DNA of 64,000 nucleotides, from assembly GCF_021184025.1 (NCBI RefSeq), contig NZ_CP036537.1:4588001-4652000 (forward strand). Reading direction: 5' to 3'. This document shows positions 9,601 through 17,240 of this stretch, piece after piece. Source of the DNA: Rhodopseudomonas boonkerdii (GTDB taxonomy: Bacteria; Pseudomonadota; Alphaproteobacteria; Rhizobiales; Xanthobacteraceae). The position numbers and the translations under genes were made by a program. Positions within the stretch are counted from its first letter, which is position 1. Each line of letters opens with the position of its first letter. The notes beneath the pieces are model-generated. The model was not told the origin of the DNA and did no database searches. It was given only the letters and a program-made list of their open reading frames with translations.

Positions 9601-11012
9601 AGGGCGCCGCTTGCCGTCACCGAACTGGTTGCGGCCATATCCATGCCCGCGGACGAGGTCAACGAGACGCTGTTCCCAGTCAGGCTGCCGTTGACGGTGA
9701 GCCCGCCGCCGGTGCCAAGCGTCATGGCGCCGGTGCCCGCATCCACCGCGCCGGTCACATTGAGGCTGCCCGCGTTCGTCAGGCTGAAGCCGGTCGCGGT
9801 GAAGGCGCCGAGGCTGGCGATCTGGTTGCTGGTTGACGTCAACGAGACCGCGCCGGTCGCACTTCCCGTCAGCGTTCCAGCGGCGAGCATCGATCCGTTC
9901 GATTGCGTGATCCCGCCGCCGGTCGCGGTCAGCGTCACCGTGCCGGAGCCGGCATCGGTGCGGCCGGCGCCCGTGAGCTGCACCGATGCGCCGGTCAGCG
10001 AGATCGTGCCGCCGCTGCTTCCGCTCGACCCGTAGGCGTAGATGTTACCGGCATTGGTCGCGATCCTGTCCGAGACAAGCGTGACGCCGCCGCCGCCCTG
10101 CCCGGTCACGTTGATGGTACCGCTGTTGGTGACATCGCCGCCGGTGCCATTCAAGGTCACCGTGCCGCCGGCAACCGCGCCGACACCCAATGCAGAAATG
10201 AAGCCGCTGTTGCGAACGATATCGCTGGTGAAAAGACCGGACGTTGCCAGGGCGGTGAGATTGACGCGGCCGCCGTCGTTGGCCTCCAACGTTCCGGTGT
10301 TGAGCACCGCGGGATTGGCGTTGAACGCCGTCACGAGAGGGCTGTCGATCACGACGGTGTCGAAGGGAGTCGTCGTGCTCGATCGGCTCAAGGTCGCAGA
10401 ACCGGCCGCCATCAGATTGATGCTGCCGGACTGCGCGGCGATGCGTCCACCGTTATCAACGCCAGTCCCGACCAGGGTCACCATGCCGCCAGTGGCGGCG
10501 GTCAGCGAGCTGCCTGCGATGGCCCTGACTTGTCCTGTCGTGGCTAGAGTGTTGAGCCGATACTGGTCTTGGTCGACGTATCCGGGATCGAGCGTGGTGG
10601 CGATCAGCGACCCGACGTCCACCAAGCTCGTCGCTGAGAAGAGCACCCCGTTGGGGTTGGATAGCAGCACGCTGCCGTTGGCGGCGAGAATCCCAGCAAT
10701 CGTGCTCGGTGCGTTACCAGTCACACGGCTGACGGCCAGCGACGTCACACCTAGTTGATTGAATGCAAGCGTTACCGGTGGGCCCACGTCGAAGCTGTTC
10801 CAGTTCACCTCCAAGATAGTGCTGGTCTGATTTATCGTCGGCAGAGTGATCGTGCCCGATCCCCTGATGATCGTGTTGCCCGCCGGCAAGGTCTGCGCGC
10901 CCGCTTGGCCCAGGGGCAGCAGCAGCCCGGCCAGTCCCAGAGCTGCCCGCCCCGAGGCCAGCCGCCATCCGAGCCCCATGGCGATCATGCATGCCCTGTG
11001 AAAATCCCGCAT
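6666..11012 (-). CDS. Hybrid autotransporter adhesin: TPS/haemagglutinin N-domain with autotransporter barrel
   Basis: A very large (about 1448 aa) surface protein. After a signal-like stretch (ALGLAGLLLPLGQAGAQ) comes a filamentous-haemagglutinin/two-partner-secretion domain: TLPAGNTIIRGSGTI, NWNSFDVG, SRVTGNAPSTIAGIL and the hallmark NPNGVLF. A long Gly/Thr/Ser/Asn-rich beta-helix passenger follows, with autotransporter-associated repeats such as LILSGLNTYTGGTT. The C-terminal ~280 residues form an autotransporter beta-barrel ending in an aromatic residue (VVRYVW). It should reach the outer membrane through Sec and BAM and act as an adhesin or surface fibre. The start is uncertain. ATG 11012 has AGGGA just upstream; ATG 11060 and TTG 11120 are alternatives. 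Partial 3' copies lie immediately upstream (11233-12080). Confidence 0.9.
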   Translation of the reverse strand: MRDFHRACMIAMGLGWRLASGRAALGLAGLLLPLGQAGAQTLPAGNTIIRGSGTITLPTINQTSTILEVNWNSFDVGPPVTLAFNQLGVTSLAVSRVTGNAPSTIAGILAANGSVLLSNPNGVLFSATSLVDVGSLIATTLDPGYVDQDQYRLNTLATTGQVRAIAGSSLTAATGGMVTLVGTGVDNGGRIAAQSGSINLMAAGSATLSRSSTTTPFDTVVIDSPLVTAFNANPAVLNTGTLEANDGGRVNLTALATSGLFTSDIVRNSGFISALGVGAVAGGTVTLNGTGGDVTNSGTINVTGQGGGGVTLVSDRIATNAGNIYAYGSSGSSGGTISLTGASVQLTGAGRTDAGSGTVTLTATGGGITQSNGSMLAAGTLTGSATGAVSLTSTSNQIASLGAFTATGFSLTNAGSLNVTGAVDAGTGAMTLGTGGGLTVNGSLTGNSVSLTSSAGMDMAATSSVTASGALTLSARNTMRANGIITATETTVSSGILRVGNTASDSAARIDGAVVVQNGVLFGGYGTVGSTTIQAGGGLFGGDSGSGALRINGDLTLASGAHLSYLLGAPGSSAVPGSTGLVAVTGNLALNGTLDLVAFGAQGIGYYRLMTYGGTLTGNGLTFGAPPVGWNAADIGVDTSRAGVVDLLVADGTSTLQSWQGGNGAWNSSNPNWLNVGGTVPARWAAMNAAFEGGGGTVTVAGPQTFDSLQFVTNGYTLIGGAGGELVLGANGGELRVLAGVTASIAAPITGAGGVSKTQDGTLILSGLNTYTGGTTINAGVLALAGGGTLGDAANATTINGATAVLDLGGTAQIQNGGVSLQNGGTIRNGSLTGALTSSGGTIDRLGGSASLAVSGGTTQMLGANGYTGATTVSSGVLEIAAGGSIASDVTVNAGRFISNGMSSGTMTVNAGGILGGNGIVGDTAINGGTLSPGNSIGTLTVRGNLVFTAASTYMVEVDPTHADRTNVTGTATLGGATVQATYASGAYVTRQYTILNAAGGVSGTFASLVNTNLPANFTPSLSYDANNAYLNLTLNFTPPDPPGAPSFGSGLSSNQSNVANALINSFNTAGGIPLVFGALTPQGLTQVSGETAAGSQQATFDAMTQFMGVITDPFSAGRGGSGTGATGFAAEDDAFNAYASSGRKRTGADAYAMFAKAPPRAPAFEARWNVWAAGFGGSQTTDGNGATGSNTTTSRLGGVAVGADYWFSPNTLAGFALAGGGTNFSVANGGRGRSDLFQAGAFVRHTVGSTYITAAAAYGWQDITTDRTVTVAGIDQLRAQFNANAYSGRVEVGNRWVMPWVDGVGVTPYAAAQVIAFDLPSYAETANAGGNMFALAYAARTATSTRSELGIRTDKSFAVGDAILTLRGRAAWAHDYTSDRSVAATFQSLPGASFVVNGAAPARNAALTTASAEMTFSSGLSLAASFEGEFSDVTTSYAGKGVVRYVW

Positions 11013-11232
11013 CCGTCCCTGCGCAGTCCCGGTCAAAACCTGCCGCAAATACTGTACCATAGATTGCTGGCTATGCGTGTCGCATCCCATGTTCCGTGAC
11101 GGCGCTCGCTCATGCGTCAAAATGTATCACTGCATCACCAACTGCGTGTCGATTGTTGCTGCTCACCGCGCCGCGATTGCGGATGGTCCGTGTAGCGGAA
11201 TTGCCGACAAATCCGCCTGCGCCGCCTTCGGT

Positions 11233-11973
11233 TCACCAGCGATAGCGGATGGTGCCGCGGCCGGTGGTGCTGGTGGTGACGTCGGAGAATTCGCCTTCGA
11301 AACTCGCGGCCAGCGAGAGGCCGCTGCTGAACGTCATCTCCGCCGATGCGGTGGTGAGCGCCGCGTTGCGCGCGGGCGCGGCGCCGTTCACCACAAAGCT
11401 CGCGCCGGGCAACGACTGGAACGTGGCGGCGACGCTGCGGTCGCTGTTGTAGTCATGCGCCCAGGCGGCACGGCCGCGCAGGGTCAGGATCGCATCACCG
11501 ACAGCAAAGGACTTGTCGCTGCGGATGCCGAGCTCCGATCGCGTCGATGTGGCGGTCCTGGCGGCGTAGGCCAGCGCAAACATATTGCCGCCGGCATTGG
11601 CGGTTTCCGCATAGGACGGCAGATCGAAGGCTACGACCTGGGCGGCGGCATAGGGCGTGATGCCGACACCATCGACCCACGGCATCACCCAGCGATTGCC
11701 GACCTCGACACGGCCGGAATAGGCGTTGGCGTTGAACTGGGCGCGAAGCTGGTCGATGCCGGCGATGGTGACCGTGCGATCGGTGGTGATATCCTGCCAG
11801 CCATAGGCGGCGGCGGCCGTGATGTAGGTCGAGCCCACGGTATGGCGAACAAACACGCCGGCCTGGAACAGGTCGGATCGTCCGCGGCCGCCATTCGCGA
11901 CGCTGAAATTCGTGCCGCCGCCGGCGAGGGCAAAACCGGCAAGCGTCGTCGGAGAAAACCAGTAATCCGCACT
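11233..11973 (-). pseudogene. Truncated second copy of the autotransporter barrel
   Basis: Reading on the minus strand from 11973, the frame is open and matches the barrel of the intact gene almost residue for residue (ADYWFSP.TLAGFALAGGG through YGWQDITTDRTVT and beyond). It then diverges at its extreme C-terminus, ending TGRGTIRYRW instead of AGKGVVRYVW. It starts abruptly at 11973 with no signal peptide, passenger or start codon. An internal ATG at 11856 is probably fortuitous. It is either a remnant of a second autotransporter gene or a silent donor cassette. Confidence 0.85.
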
Positions 11974-12080
11974 GTTCAGCTCGAAACTGCTCTCATCCGC
12001 TCTCGTGACACCGTCTCACCACACGTAGCGCACGACGCCCTTGCCGGCATAGCTGGTGATGGCGTCGGAGAACGTGCCTT
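11974..12080 (-). pseudogene. Third, minimal copy: last ~21 codons plus 3' flank of an autotransporter
   Basis: 11974-12080 repeats 6624-6730, which is the 3' flank and C-terminal codons of the intact gene. Its stop codon is at 12016-12018 and the readable tail is SDAITSYAGKGVVRYVW. It differs from the intact gene at a few positions (GVVRYVW retained, ITSYAG instead of TTSYAG). It abuts copy 2 on one side and ends about 10 bp before the stop codon of the TPR gene on the other. Confidence 0.85.
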
Positions 12081-12089
12081 CGGAAACAG

Positions 12090-13556
12090 CTATTTTGCGA
12101 CTGCCTCCGTTCCCGAGCCGACGCGCGCAACAAGAGCATCGGCGCGCTGTCTGATATTGCCGGAAAATTTTTCGCCGCTGCCGAGCCGGCTTTTCACGCT
12201 CGCAGCCAGCTTGACCGCCTCAGCCGCATGACCGAGCGCATGTTCGGTCTCGGCCAGCGCGATCTGAAACCTGATATTGTCGGGCTGTGCCTCGAACGCC
12301 TTCCGCAGCGGCCCGATGGCTTCATAGTTGCGGCCCTGACGCTGCAGGTCTTCGCCATAATCGAGCTGCAGCATGGCGCTGCTCGGAACGACGGCGACGC
12401 CGGTCAGCAGCGCCTCGCTCGCTTCCTTGTCCCGCCTGGCTTCGCGGAAGACCGCCGCCAAGCGGCGATAGGCGACGATGCTTCGCGCGTTCTTGCTCAG
12501 CGCGGTCCGGTGAGCATCGATCGCTTCATCCTTGCGGCCCATCGCATTCAGCACGATGCCGAGGGAATTGTAGCTGTTGTCGGACTGCGGCGCGCGCTCG
12601 ACGCCGCGCCGCACCGCCTCGAGCGCGTCCTCCGGCTTCTTCTGCGCCAGCAGCACAAATGCTCTGGTGTATTCGGCGGCGACGAAGTCCGGGTCCATGG
12701 CCCGCGCGCTCTCCGTCGCCTGCATCGCTTCGGCGACCTGGCCGCGGCTGAGATAAATATAGGTCCGCAGGTTCAGTGCATATTTTTCCGCATCCTTGTG
12801 GCCGCCGGCCAGGGCGACGGCGGTCAGACGCATGGCGCTTTCCTCGTCGCCATATTCACGAAAATAGATGCCCGCTGCGATCTCGGGATCGATATGCTCC
12901 AGCAGATTGAGCGCGGCTTTCCTGAACAGGTTTTCGGCCCCCGCCGCCGTTTCAACATCGATCAGACCTTCACGGCCGGGCGTCTGGCGCAGACGGAGTC
13001 TCAGCAGCTCCTTGCCATCCTCGTTGCGGGTGGTGATCTCGCCGGAGATCTGAACGATCTTCTTTCCCAACACCTTCTGGATCAGCGACTGAAACGACTT
13101 CAGGTCGATGTTTCCAGCCGGCGTTTCGATGGACGACAGCGCATCGATCAATTGCGTGTCGCCAAGCGCGGTTTTGGGTTTCGCGGCGTTGGAGTTCCGG
13201 TTCAGCGTGGCGATTTCGTCGAGCAGCCGCTGCGTTGCGGTTTCCGCCGTATAACCCGCCGCTTCGAGCGATTGCGGCACCCGCAGCGCGGTCATCACGA
13301 TGCCGTTCTCGATCATCGCCTTGGAAACGACGATCACCGTCAGGACGATCGGCACGACGGTGACGAGGACGACGGCCAGCCCCTTGGCAAACATCGCAAG
13401 CTCGGCAACCGTCCGATCCCGGATCTGTGCGGCCAGATAATCCCGGGTGCGCACATGAAGACGGCGCTTCGCGACCGCGCCCGAGACATTACCCGAGACA
13501 GCGCCGGTCGCACGGGGCTGCGCGTATTGAACCGGTTCTGACGACATCCCGGACAT
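12090..13556 (-). CDS. Membrane-anchored TPR-repeat protein
   Basis: About 488 residues. A short cytoplasmic N-terminus is followed by one transmembrane helix at about residues 56-80 (FAKGLAVVLVTVVPIVLTVIVV). A linker/beta region (~130-230, including KSFQSLIQKVLGKK and ISGEITTRNEDG) comes next, then TPR helices over about residues 240-470 (for example NSYNSLGIVLNAMGRKDEAI). TPRs mediate protein-protein contacts; the partner is unknown. The start is ATG 13556 (MSGMSSEP) or ATG 13547. A longer frame to 13652 contains sequence that does not look like protein. The gene stands alone, sharing its 3' end with the truncated autotransporter copies. Confidence 0.75.
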   Translation of the reverse strand: MSGMSSEPVQYAQPRATGAVSGNVSGAVAKRRLHVRTRDYLAAQIRDRTVAELAMFAKGLAVVLVTVVPIVLTVIVVSKAMIENGIVMTALRVPQSLEAAGYTAETATQRLLDEIATLNRNSNAAKPKTALGDTQLIDALSSIETPAGNIDLKSFQSLIQKVLGKKIVQISGEITTRNEDGKELLRLRLRQTPGREGLIDVETAAGAENLFRKAALNLLEHIDPEIAAGIYFREYGDEESAMRLTAVALAGGHKDAEKYALNLRTYIYLSRGQVAEAMQATESARAMDPDFVAAEYTRAFVLLAQKKPEDALEAVRRGVERAPQSDNSYNSLGIVLNAMGRKDEAIDAHRTALSKNARSIVAYRRLAAVFREARRDKEASEALLTGVAVVPSSAMLQLDYGEDLQRQGRNYEAIGPLRKAFEAQPDNIRFQIALAETEHALGHAAEAVKLAASVKSRLGSGEKFSGNIRQRADALVARVGSGTEAVAK

Positions 13557-13670
13557 CCCAAGCGGACAGCAACGATAGGCATGCAGGGCCCGCCGTAACA
13601 CAAGCCGGGGCGGGCCCCCTCTGAAAAATTGCAGCGAGAAATGCGCGGGCAAGATCGCCGCCCGTCCGAA

Positions 13671-14171
13671 TTACCGGACCGAACTGGCGAGCTGCGCCGC
13701 GACCCTTTGATGACCGGCAACGCTGAGGTGGATGTGGTCGCTCTGGGCCATGCCCGACTGCAGCGCCGCCTTCACGTAGCCATCGGCCTGAATCGTCTTG
13801 ATGCCGCGCGCCCGCAATTGCTGTTGAATGCTGGCGATGTTGGCCTGCCGCTGCGCCGGCGAGATCCCGCGGCGGTTGTCATTGCCGCCGAACTGCAGGA
13901 TCACGACCTTGGTGCCTTCCGGCACGGCGCTCGACAGCCGCGACAGCATGCCGGCCGTGGTATCGCCGGACACGCCGGCATTGCTGACCGTGGTGCGCGA
14001 GCCCTTCGCTTGCAGGATTCCCTGCAACTGAGCCGGATAGGCCGCCGACGATCCGACACCCAGGCCTTCGGTATTGCTGGCGCCGAGCGCGACGACCTGC
14101 GCCGACGCCGTATGCGAAGCCATGCTCGCCATCAGCGTCGCAACAAGTATGGCCGTTTTCAGTGACATCAT
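13671..14171 (-). CDS. SGNH/GDSL hydrolase (arylesterase/thioesterase I-like), exported
   Basis: 166 residues with a signal peptide (AILVATLMASMASHTASAQ). It shows the SGNH blocks: block I GASNTEG (nucleophile Ser32 by position), block III GGNDNR at about 95-100, and block V DHIHLS with the Asp145/His148 pair. The family includes TesA-like lysophospholipase/arylesterases acting in the periplasm. Block I reads GASN rather than GDSN, a common variant in this subgroup. Two adjacent ATGs (14171 and 14168) follow AGAGGGAACC. The gene is 3' of nothing obvious and convergent with no gene; it is followed by the TPR gene on the same strand with a ~115-nt gap. Confidence 0.85.
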   Translation of the reverse strand: MMSLKTAILVATLMASMASHTASAQVVALGASNTEGLGVGSSAAYPAQLQGILQAKGSRTTVSNAGVSGDTTAGMLSRLSSAVPEGTKVVILQFGGNDNRRGISPAQRQANIASIQQQLRARGIKTIQADGYVKAALQSGMAQSDHIHLSVAGHQRVAAQLASSVR

Positions 14172-14463
14172 GGTTCCCTCTCTATGCTCCGATCAGGGGC
14201 GGCGTTGCGCACCGGACCATCGGTGACGCCGCCCACTGACACGCACAGGAAGGCACGGGACGACGCCGGTTTCGTCCCCCAATTGGGTGAGCATGCGTGA
14301 CGATCGCGAGCCGAAAGGCGCGAAATGCGATCGAGCGCAGGCACGACGGAATATTCCGATGTGCGGAGGGCACGACCGGCGACCGCCGCCGCAGAGATAT
14401 TTGGACAGCAGAAACAGCAGGGCTTGATGGCAACGCGGACGATGCTTCGCCCATCCGCTCTTT
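14172..14463. other. Intergenic stretch with no supported gene
   Basis: About 290 bases upstream of the SGNH hydrolase gene. Short open frames exist on both strands but none has a ribosome-binding site or recognisable sequence. The promoter of the hydrolase gene presumably lies here. Confidence 0.5.
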
Positions 14464-14793
14464 AGAGTCTGTCTCATAAAGCGGTCGAGGTGGTTTTCGG
14501 CTGCTTTGGTTCGGAATAATGCCCGTTCAGCTCAGTATCTCGCTTTTCCACCCCTCATCCTGAGGAGCCGCGTAGCGGCGTCTCCCAGCGAATGGCGTAG
14601 CCATTCGCAAGGGATGGCCGAAAGGCTCCGAGCCAAGCCATCTCATGGTTCGAGACGGCGCTGTCAGCGGCGCAATTGCGCCGCTAGGCCTCCTCACCTC
14701 AGCCTGAACGCAGCTGCGTTCAGGCGGGAGGGACAGAGTTTGTTGCGTTCCGCCTGGGCGACCAACAGGGCCAAACTACGGACCACATTTCCA
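14464..14793 (-). repeat. ~330-bp dispersed element, right (inverted) copy
   Basis: Inverted partner of 4955-5270. It starts AGAGTCTGTCTCATAAAGCG and ends with the complement of GAGCCTGACTGG. It contains the family A double hairpin at 14555-14700 and an extra small palindrome (CCTGAACGCAGCTGCGTTCAGG-like, 14704-14725) absent from the left copy. The pair flanks a ~9.5-kb block holding ppk2, the autotransporter locus, the TPR protein and the SGNH hydrolase. Confidence 0.75.
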
Positions 14794-14807
14794 GTCAGGC
14801 TCTTACG

Positions 14808-15491
14808 TCAAGCGCGCTTTCCCCCCAGCGATATGAAAGCCATGAGGCAAGGCTCTTCCAACGGATTACGCCAGCGATGGCGGGTGCCGTTCTGCACGAC
14901 ACAGTCGCCCTGACGCAGATGGACTTTCTGTCCATCGTCCAGCTCCAGCGTCATCTCGCCACGCACCACGATCCCGTAATCGATCGTATCCGACGTGTGC
15001 ATGCCCGGGACGTCGCGTTCGAAATGATCGCCCATCCCCGGAACCTTCTCCGACAATTCGCGCAATCCGCTTTCCATGGTGACGCCCGGCGGCGGCTTCC
15101 AGCCTTCGGGCCGTTTCGGCGGATAGGAGATCAGGCGAAACAACGTGCCGCCCGGGCCGGGAAAGGCCTTGGTCCCCGCCAGCATCGGGTCCGGCTCGCG
15201 GCCGGTCAGTTGCGGCACGCCCTCGGTCATATAGAGCTCGTAGAATGTCAGGCCGGGATTGGCATCGATCTCCACCACCTGCGCGCCATCGAACGACTTG
15301 AGCACCGACTTGCCATTCTCGTCGCGGCCCGTCACGACGCGCCTGGGCGCCGGATTGCCCGCTCCTTTCGCCTGTGTGGATGGCGATGTCCCCATCATGG
15401 AACTGCCGACGAACAGCGCGGACAACACCTGCAACAGCTGACGCCCGTGACGGCATCGGGACACGAATCGGCGTGCGGCCCGATGGTGCAT
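14808..15491 (-). CDS. Exported cupin-domain protein, possibly with disrupted start
   Basis: About 227 residues, with a hydrophobic N-terminal export segment (LLQVLSALFVGSSMMG) and a C-terminal cupin. The cupin shows HTSDTIDYGIVVRGE for the first strand motif, GDCVVQNGTRHRWRN for the second and a final strand AFISLGG. The usual His cluster of motif 1 is incomplete, so metal binding is uncertain. The in-frame start used is ATG 15491, which has a poor Shine-Dalgarno. A much better initiation site (AAGGA, 7 nt, ATGAACAAGCTC at 15523) is in a different frame and stops after ~42 codons. This suggests a small indel near the 5' end, a sequencing error or a true internal start. The substrate is unknown. 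Confidence 0.7.
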   Translation of the reverse strand: MHHRAARRFVSRCRHGRQLLQVLSALFVGSSMMGTSPSTQAKGAGNPAPRRVVTGRDENGKSVLKSFDGAQVVEIDANPGLTFYELYMTEGVPQLTGREPDPMLAGTKAFPGPGGTLFRLISYPPKRPEGWKPPPGVTMESGLRELSEKVPGMGDHFERDVPGMHTSDTIDYGIVVRGEMTLELDDGQKVHLRQGDCVVQNGTRHRWRNPLEEPCLMAFISLGGKRA

Positions 15492-15582
15492 CCCGGCCGC
15501 CGGCGTTGAAAGAGCTTGTTCATCGACGGTTCCTTCTGCTCGGTTGTTTCGTGATCGTGACTGGAATGCTCCGCGCTGCCCC

Positions 15583-16011
15583 TCAAGCCGGGACGATGGC
15601 AATGTAGGGGATACAGGCGACAATGACGGCCATCTGGACCGCGTTGCCCAGCATGCCACCCCAATGCAATCGCCGCAGTTCGCGCGCCGCATTGGGATCG
15701 CCGGCGGCGCCGTCACGAAGCCGCGCATCCATGTGCTGCAGGAACCAGCGGCGCCATACCGCCGTCATAGCAACGACGAGACCGATGCCCGTCGCAATCG
15801 CGAAGCGGCCTTCCGCGGCAACCGCCAGCATTCCAACGGCGCTGGTGGCAAGCAGCGTCAGGAAATAGCCGTTGAACATGATGCGGAGCAATTGAGCGAC
15901 CTGGCGAATATCCAGACTCACCAGCAGGAAAGCCGGCGCCGCCAACAGCAGGTAGAACATCGGAAGCAGAAGAATGGTTGTCGCGAATACGGCCACATGA
16001 TCTGGGACCAT
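15583..16011 (-). CDS. Small polytopic membrane protein of unknown function
   Basis: A 142-residue protein with about four hydrophobic helices (ATTILLLPMFYLLLAAPAFLLV; MFNGYFLTLLATSAVGML; FAIATGIGLVVAMTAV; MLGNAVQMAVIVACIPYIAIV). An Arg-rich cytoplasmic segment (ARELRRLHWGG) precedes the last helix. I do not recognise the family. The start is ATG 16011, seven bases after AAGGA; the GTG at 16017 is too close to that site. It is followed 92 nt later by the cupin gene on the same strand, so the two may be co-transcribed. Confidence 0.7.
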   Translation of the reverse strand: MVPDHVAVFATTILLLPMFYLLLAAPAFLLVSLDIRQVAQLLRIMFNGYFLTLLATSAVGMLAVAAEGRFAIATGIGLVVAMTAVWRRWFLQHMDARLRDGAAGDPNAARELRRLHWGGMLGNAVQMAVIVACIPYIAIVPA

Positions 16012-16218
16012 TTGCACATCCTTTTGTTTTCTTCCCCGAGCATTCCTTATGATTGCATTGCCTCCTCATCATCATCCAAAGCGGGTGAACGAGCTATTGG
16101 GCTTTGGTCGGATGCGATATGCGCATGATGACCACGACGACGACGGCGCTGGGCTTGCACAGCAGGAAGCAAGCACCGGCGCGCGTTTGAAATTAGAGTG
16201 GTTATGACCTTATAGCAC

Positions 16219-16388
16219 CGTGTCCCGGGCCCGCTGCAGCGCAGGCGACGCGGCGCGTCGCCGACAACGCTGCTGCGCAGAACCGGGACCGTACCAAGCT
16301 CGGCGTTTGTTGCGGTCCCGGCTCTGCGAAGCGGCATGCCTGCGAAGCTTCGCTTCGCCTGGAATGCCGCATCGCGTCCGGGACACGA
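16219..16388. mobile_element. MITE-like element, copy 2
   Basis: Same element as at 6453-6623: it starts CGTGTCCCGGGCCCGC, ends CGCGTCCGGGACACG, and has the GAACCGGGACCGT and GCGGTCCCGGCTCTGCG internal arms in the same order. It sits about 30 bp downstream of the phosphodiesterase stop codon, and about 200 bp upstream of the small membrane protein. Confidence 0.8.
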
Positions 16389-16415
16389 TACCATCGAAGC
16401 AGAAACTACTCTCGC

Positions 16416-17240
16416 TCACCAGAATTCCGGCATCGTCTGCGACAGCCGTCCGCCAATCCGAACCGGCGCGATCCGGACTGCGAGACCGGTCTTGTCGTCC
16501 GTCTCCACCGCGACGCCCGACAGGGTGGCAGGACCGAAGGCCGGCTCGAAGCGGCCGGAGGGGATGCCGGTGACGAAGCGGCGCACCGGTTCTTCCTTCT
16601 GCATGCCGATGACGGAATCATAGTCGCCGGTCATGCCGGCATCGGTCATGTAAGCGGTGCCGCCGGGCAGTATCTGGTGATCCGCGGTCGGGATATGCGT
16701 GTGGGTGCCGACCACCAGACTGACGCGGCCGTCGCAGAAATGGCCCATGCCCTGTTTCTCGCTGGTCGCCTCGCAATGGAAATCCACCACGATGGCATCG
16801 GCGGCCTCGACCAGCGGGCAGGCTTCGATCTCTTTCGTCACCGCCGCGAAGGGATCGTTCAGCGGCTCCATGAAGATGCGGCCCATCGCATTGATGACGA
16901 GAGCACGCGCGCCGTTCTTGGCGTCGATCAGCGCCGCGCCGCGGCCGGGCGTGTGGCGCGGGAAGTTCAGCGGACGGATCAGGCGCGGCGCGCGCTCGAT
17001 GAAGACCAGCGCCTCCTTCTGGTTCCAGGCGTGATTGCCGAGCGTCACCGCATCGGCGCCGGCATCGATGAGATCGTTGTAGATGGCCTCGGTGATGCCG
17101 AAGCCGCCGGCGGCGTTCTCGCCATTGATCACGACGAGATCGAGCTTCCAGTCCTTGACGAGGCCGGGAAGCTTGTCCTGGATCACCACGCGGCCGGTTT
17201 TGCCGACCACATCGCCGATGAAGAGAATACGCAACGTCAT
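16416..17240 (-). CDS. TIGR00282/YmdB family metallophosphoesterase
   Basis: A 274-residue, full-length member of the YmdB-type calcineurin-like phosphodiesterases (cyclic-nucleotide or RNA-linked phosphodiesterases in other bacteria; the natural substrate in alphaproteobacteria is not settled). Metal-ligand motifs: FIGDVVG (Asp10), NGENAAGG (Glu41/Asn42), TLGNHAWNQ (Asn69/His70), DFHCEATSEKQ (His155) and VGTHTHIPTAD (His180/His182). All are intact, so an active cytoplasmic enzyme is expected. The start overlaps the end of the 5-FCL gene by 4 nt (ATGA), indicating translational coupling. Confidence 0.95.
   Translation of the reverse strand: MTLRILFIGDVVGKTGRVVIQDKLPGLVKDWKLDLVVINGENAAGGFGITEAIYNDLIDAGADAVTLGNHAWNQKEALVFIERAPRLIRPLNFPRHTPGRGAALIDAKNGARALVINAMGRIFMEPLNDPFAAVTKEIEACPLVEAADAIVVDFHCEATSEKQGMGHFCDGRVSLVVGTHTHIPTADHQILPGGTAYMTDAGMTGDYDSVIGMQKEEPVRRFVTGIPSGRFEPAFGPATLSGVAVETDDKTGLAVRIAPVRIGGRLSQTMPEFW

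Noticed and set aside
6888..9836. 982-codon open frame on the plus strand inside the autotransporter gene
   Set aside because: Antisense to a clearly coding, repeat-rich gene in GC-rich DNA. Composition (Arg/Gly/Ala-rich, no domain) is typical of a shadow frame.
14193..14479. Short minus-strand frames upstream of the SGNH hydrolase gene
   Set aside because: No ribosome-binding site and no recognisable sequence. The area is more likely promoter and repeat DNA.
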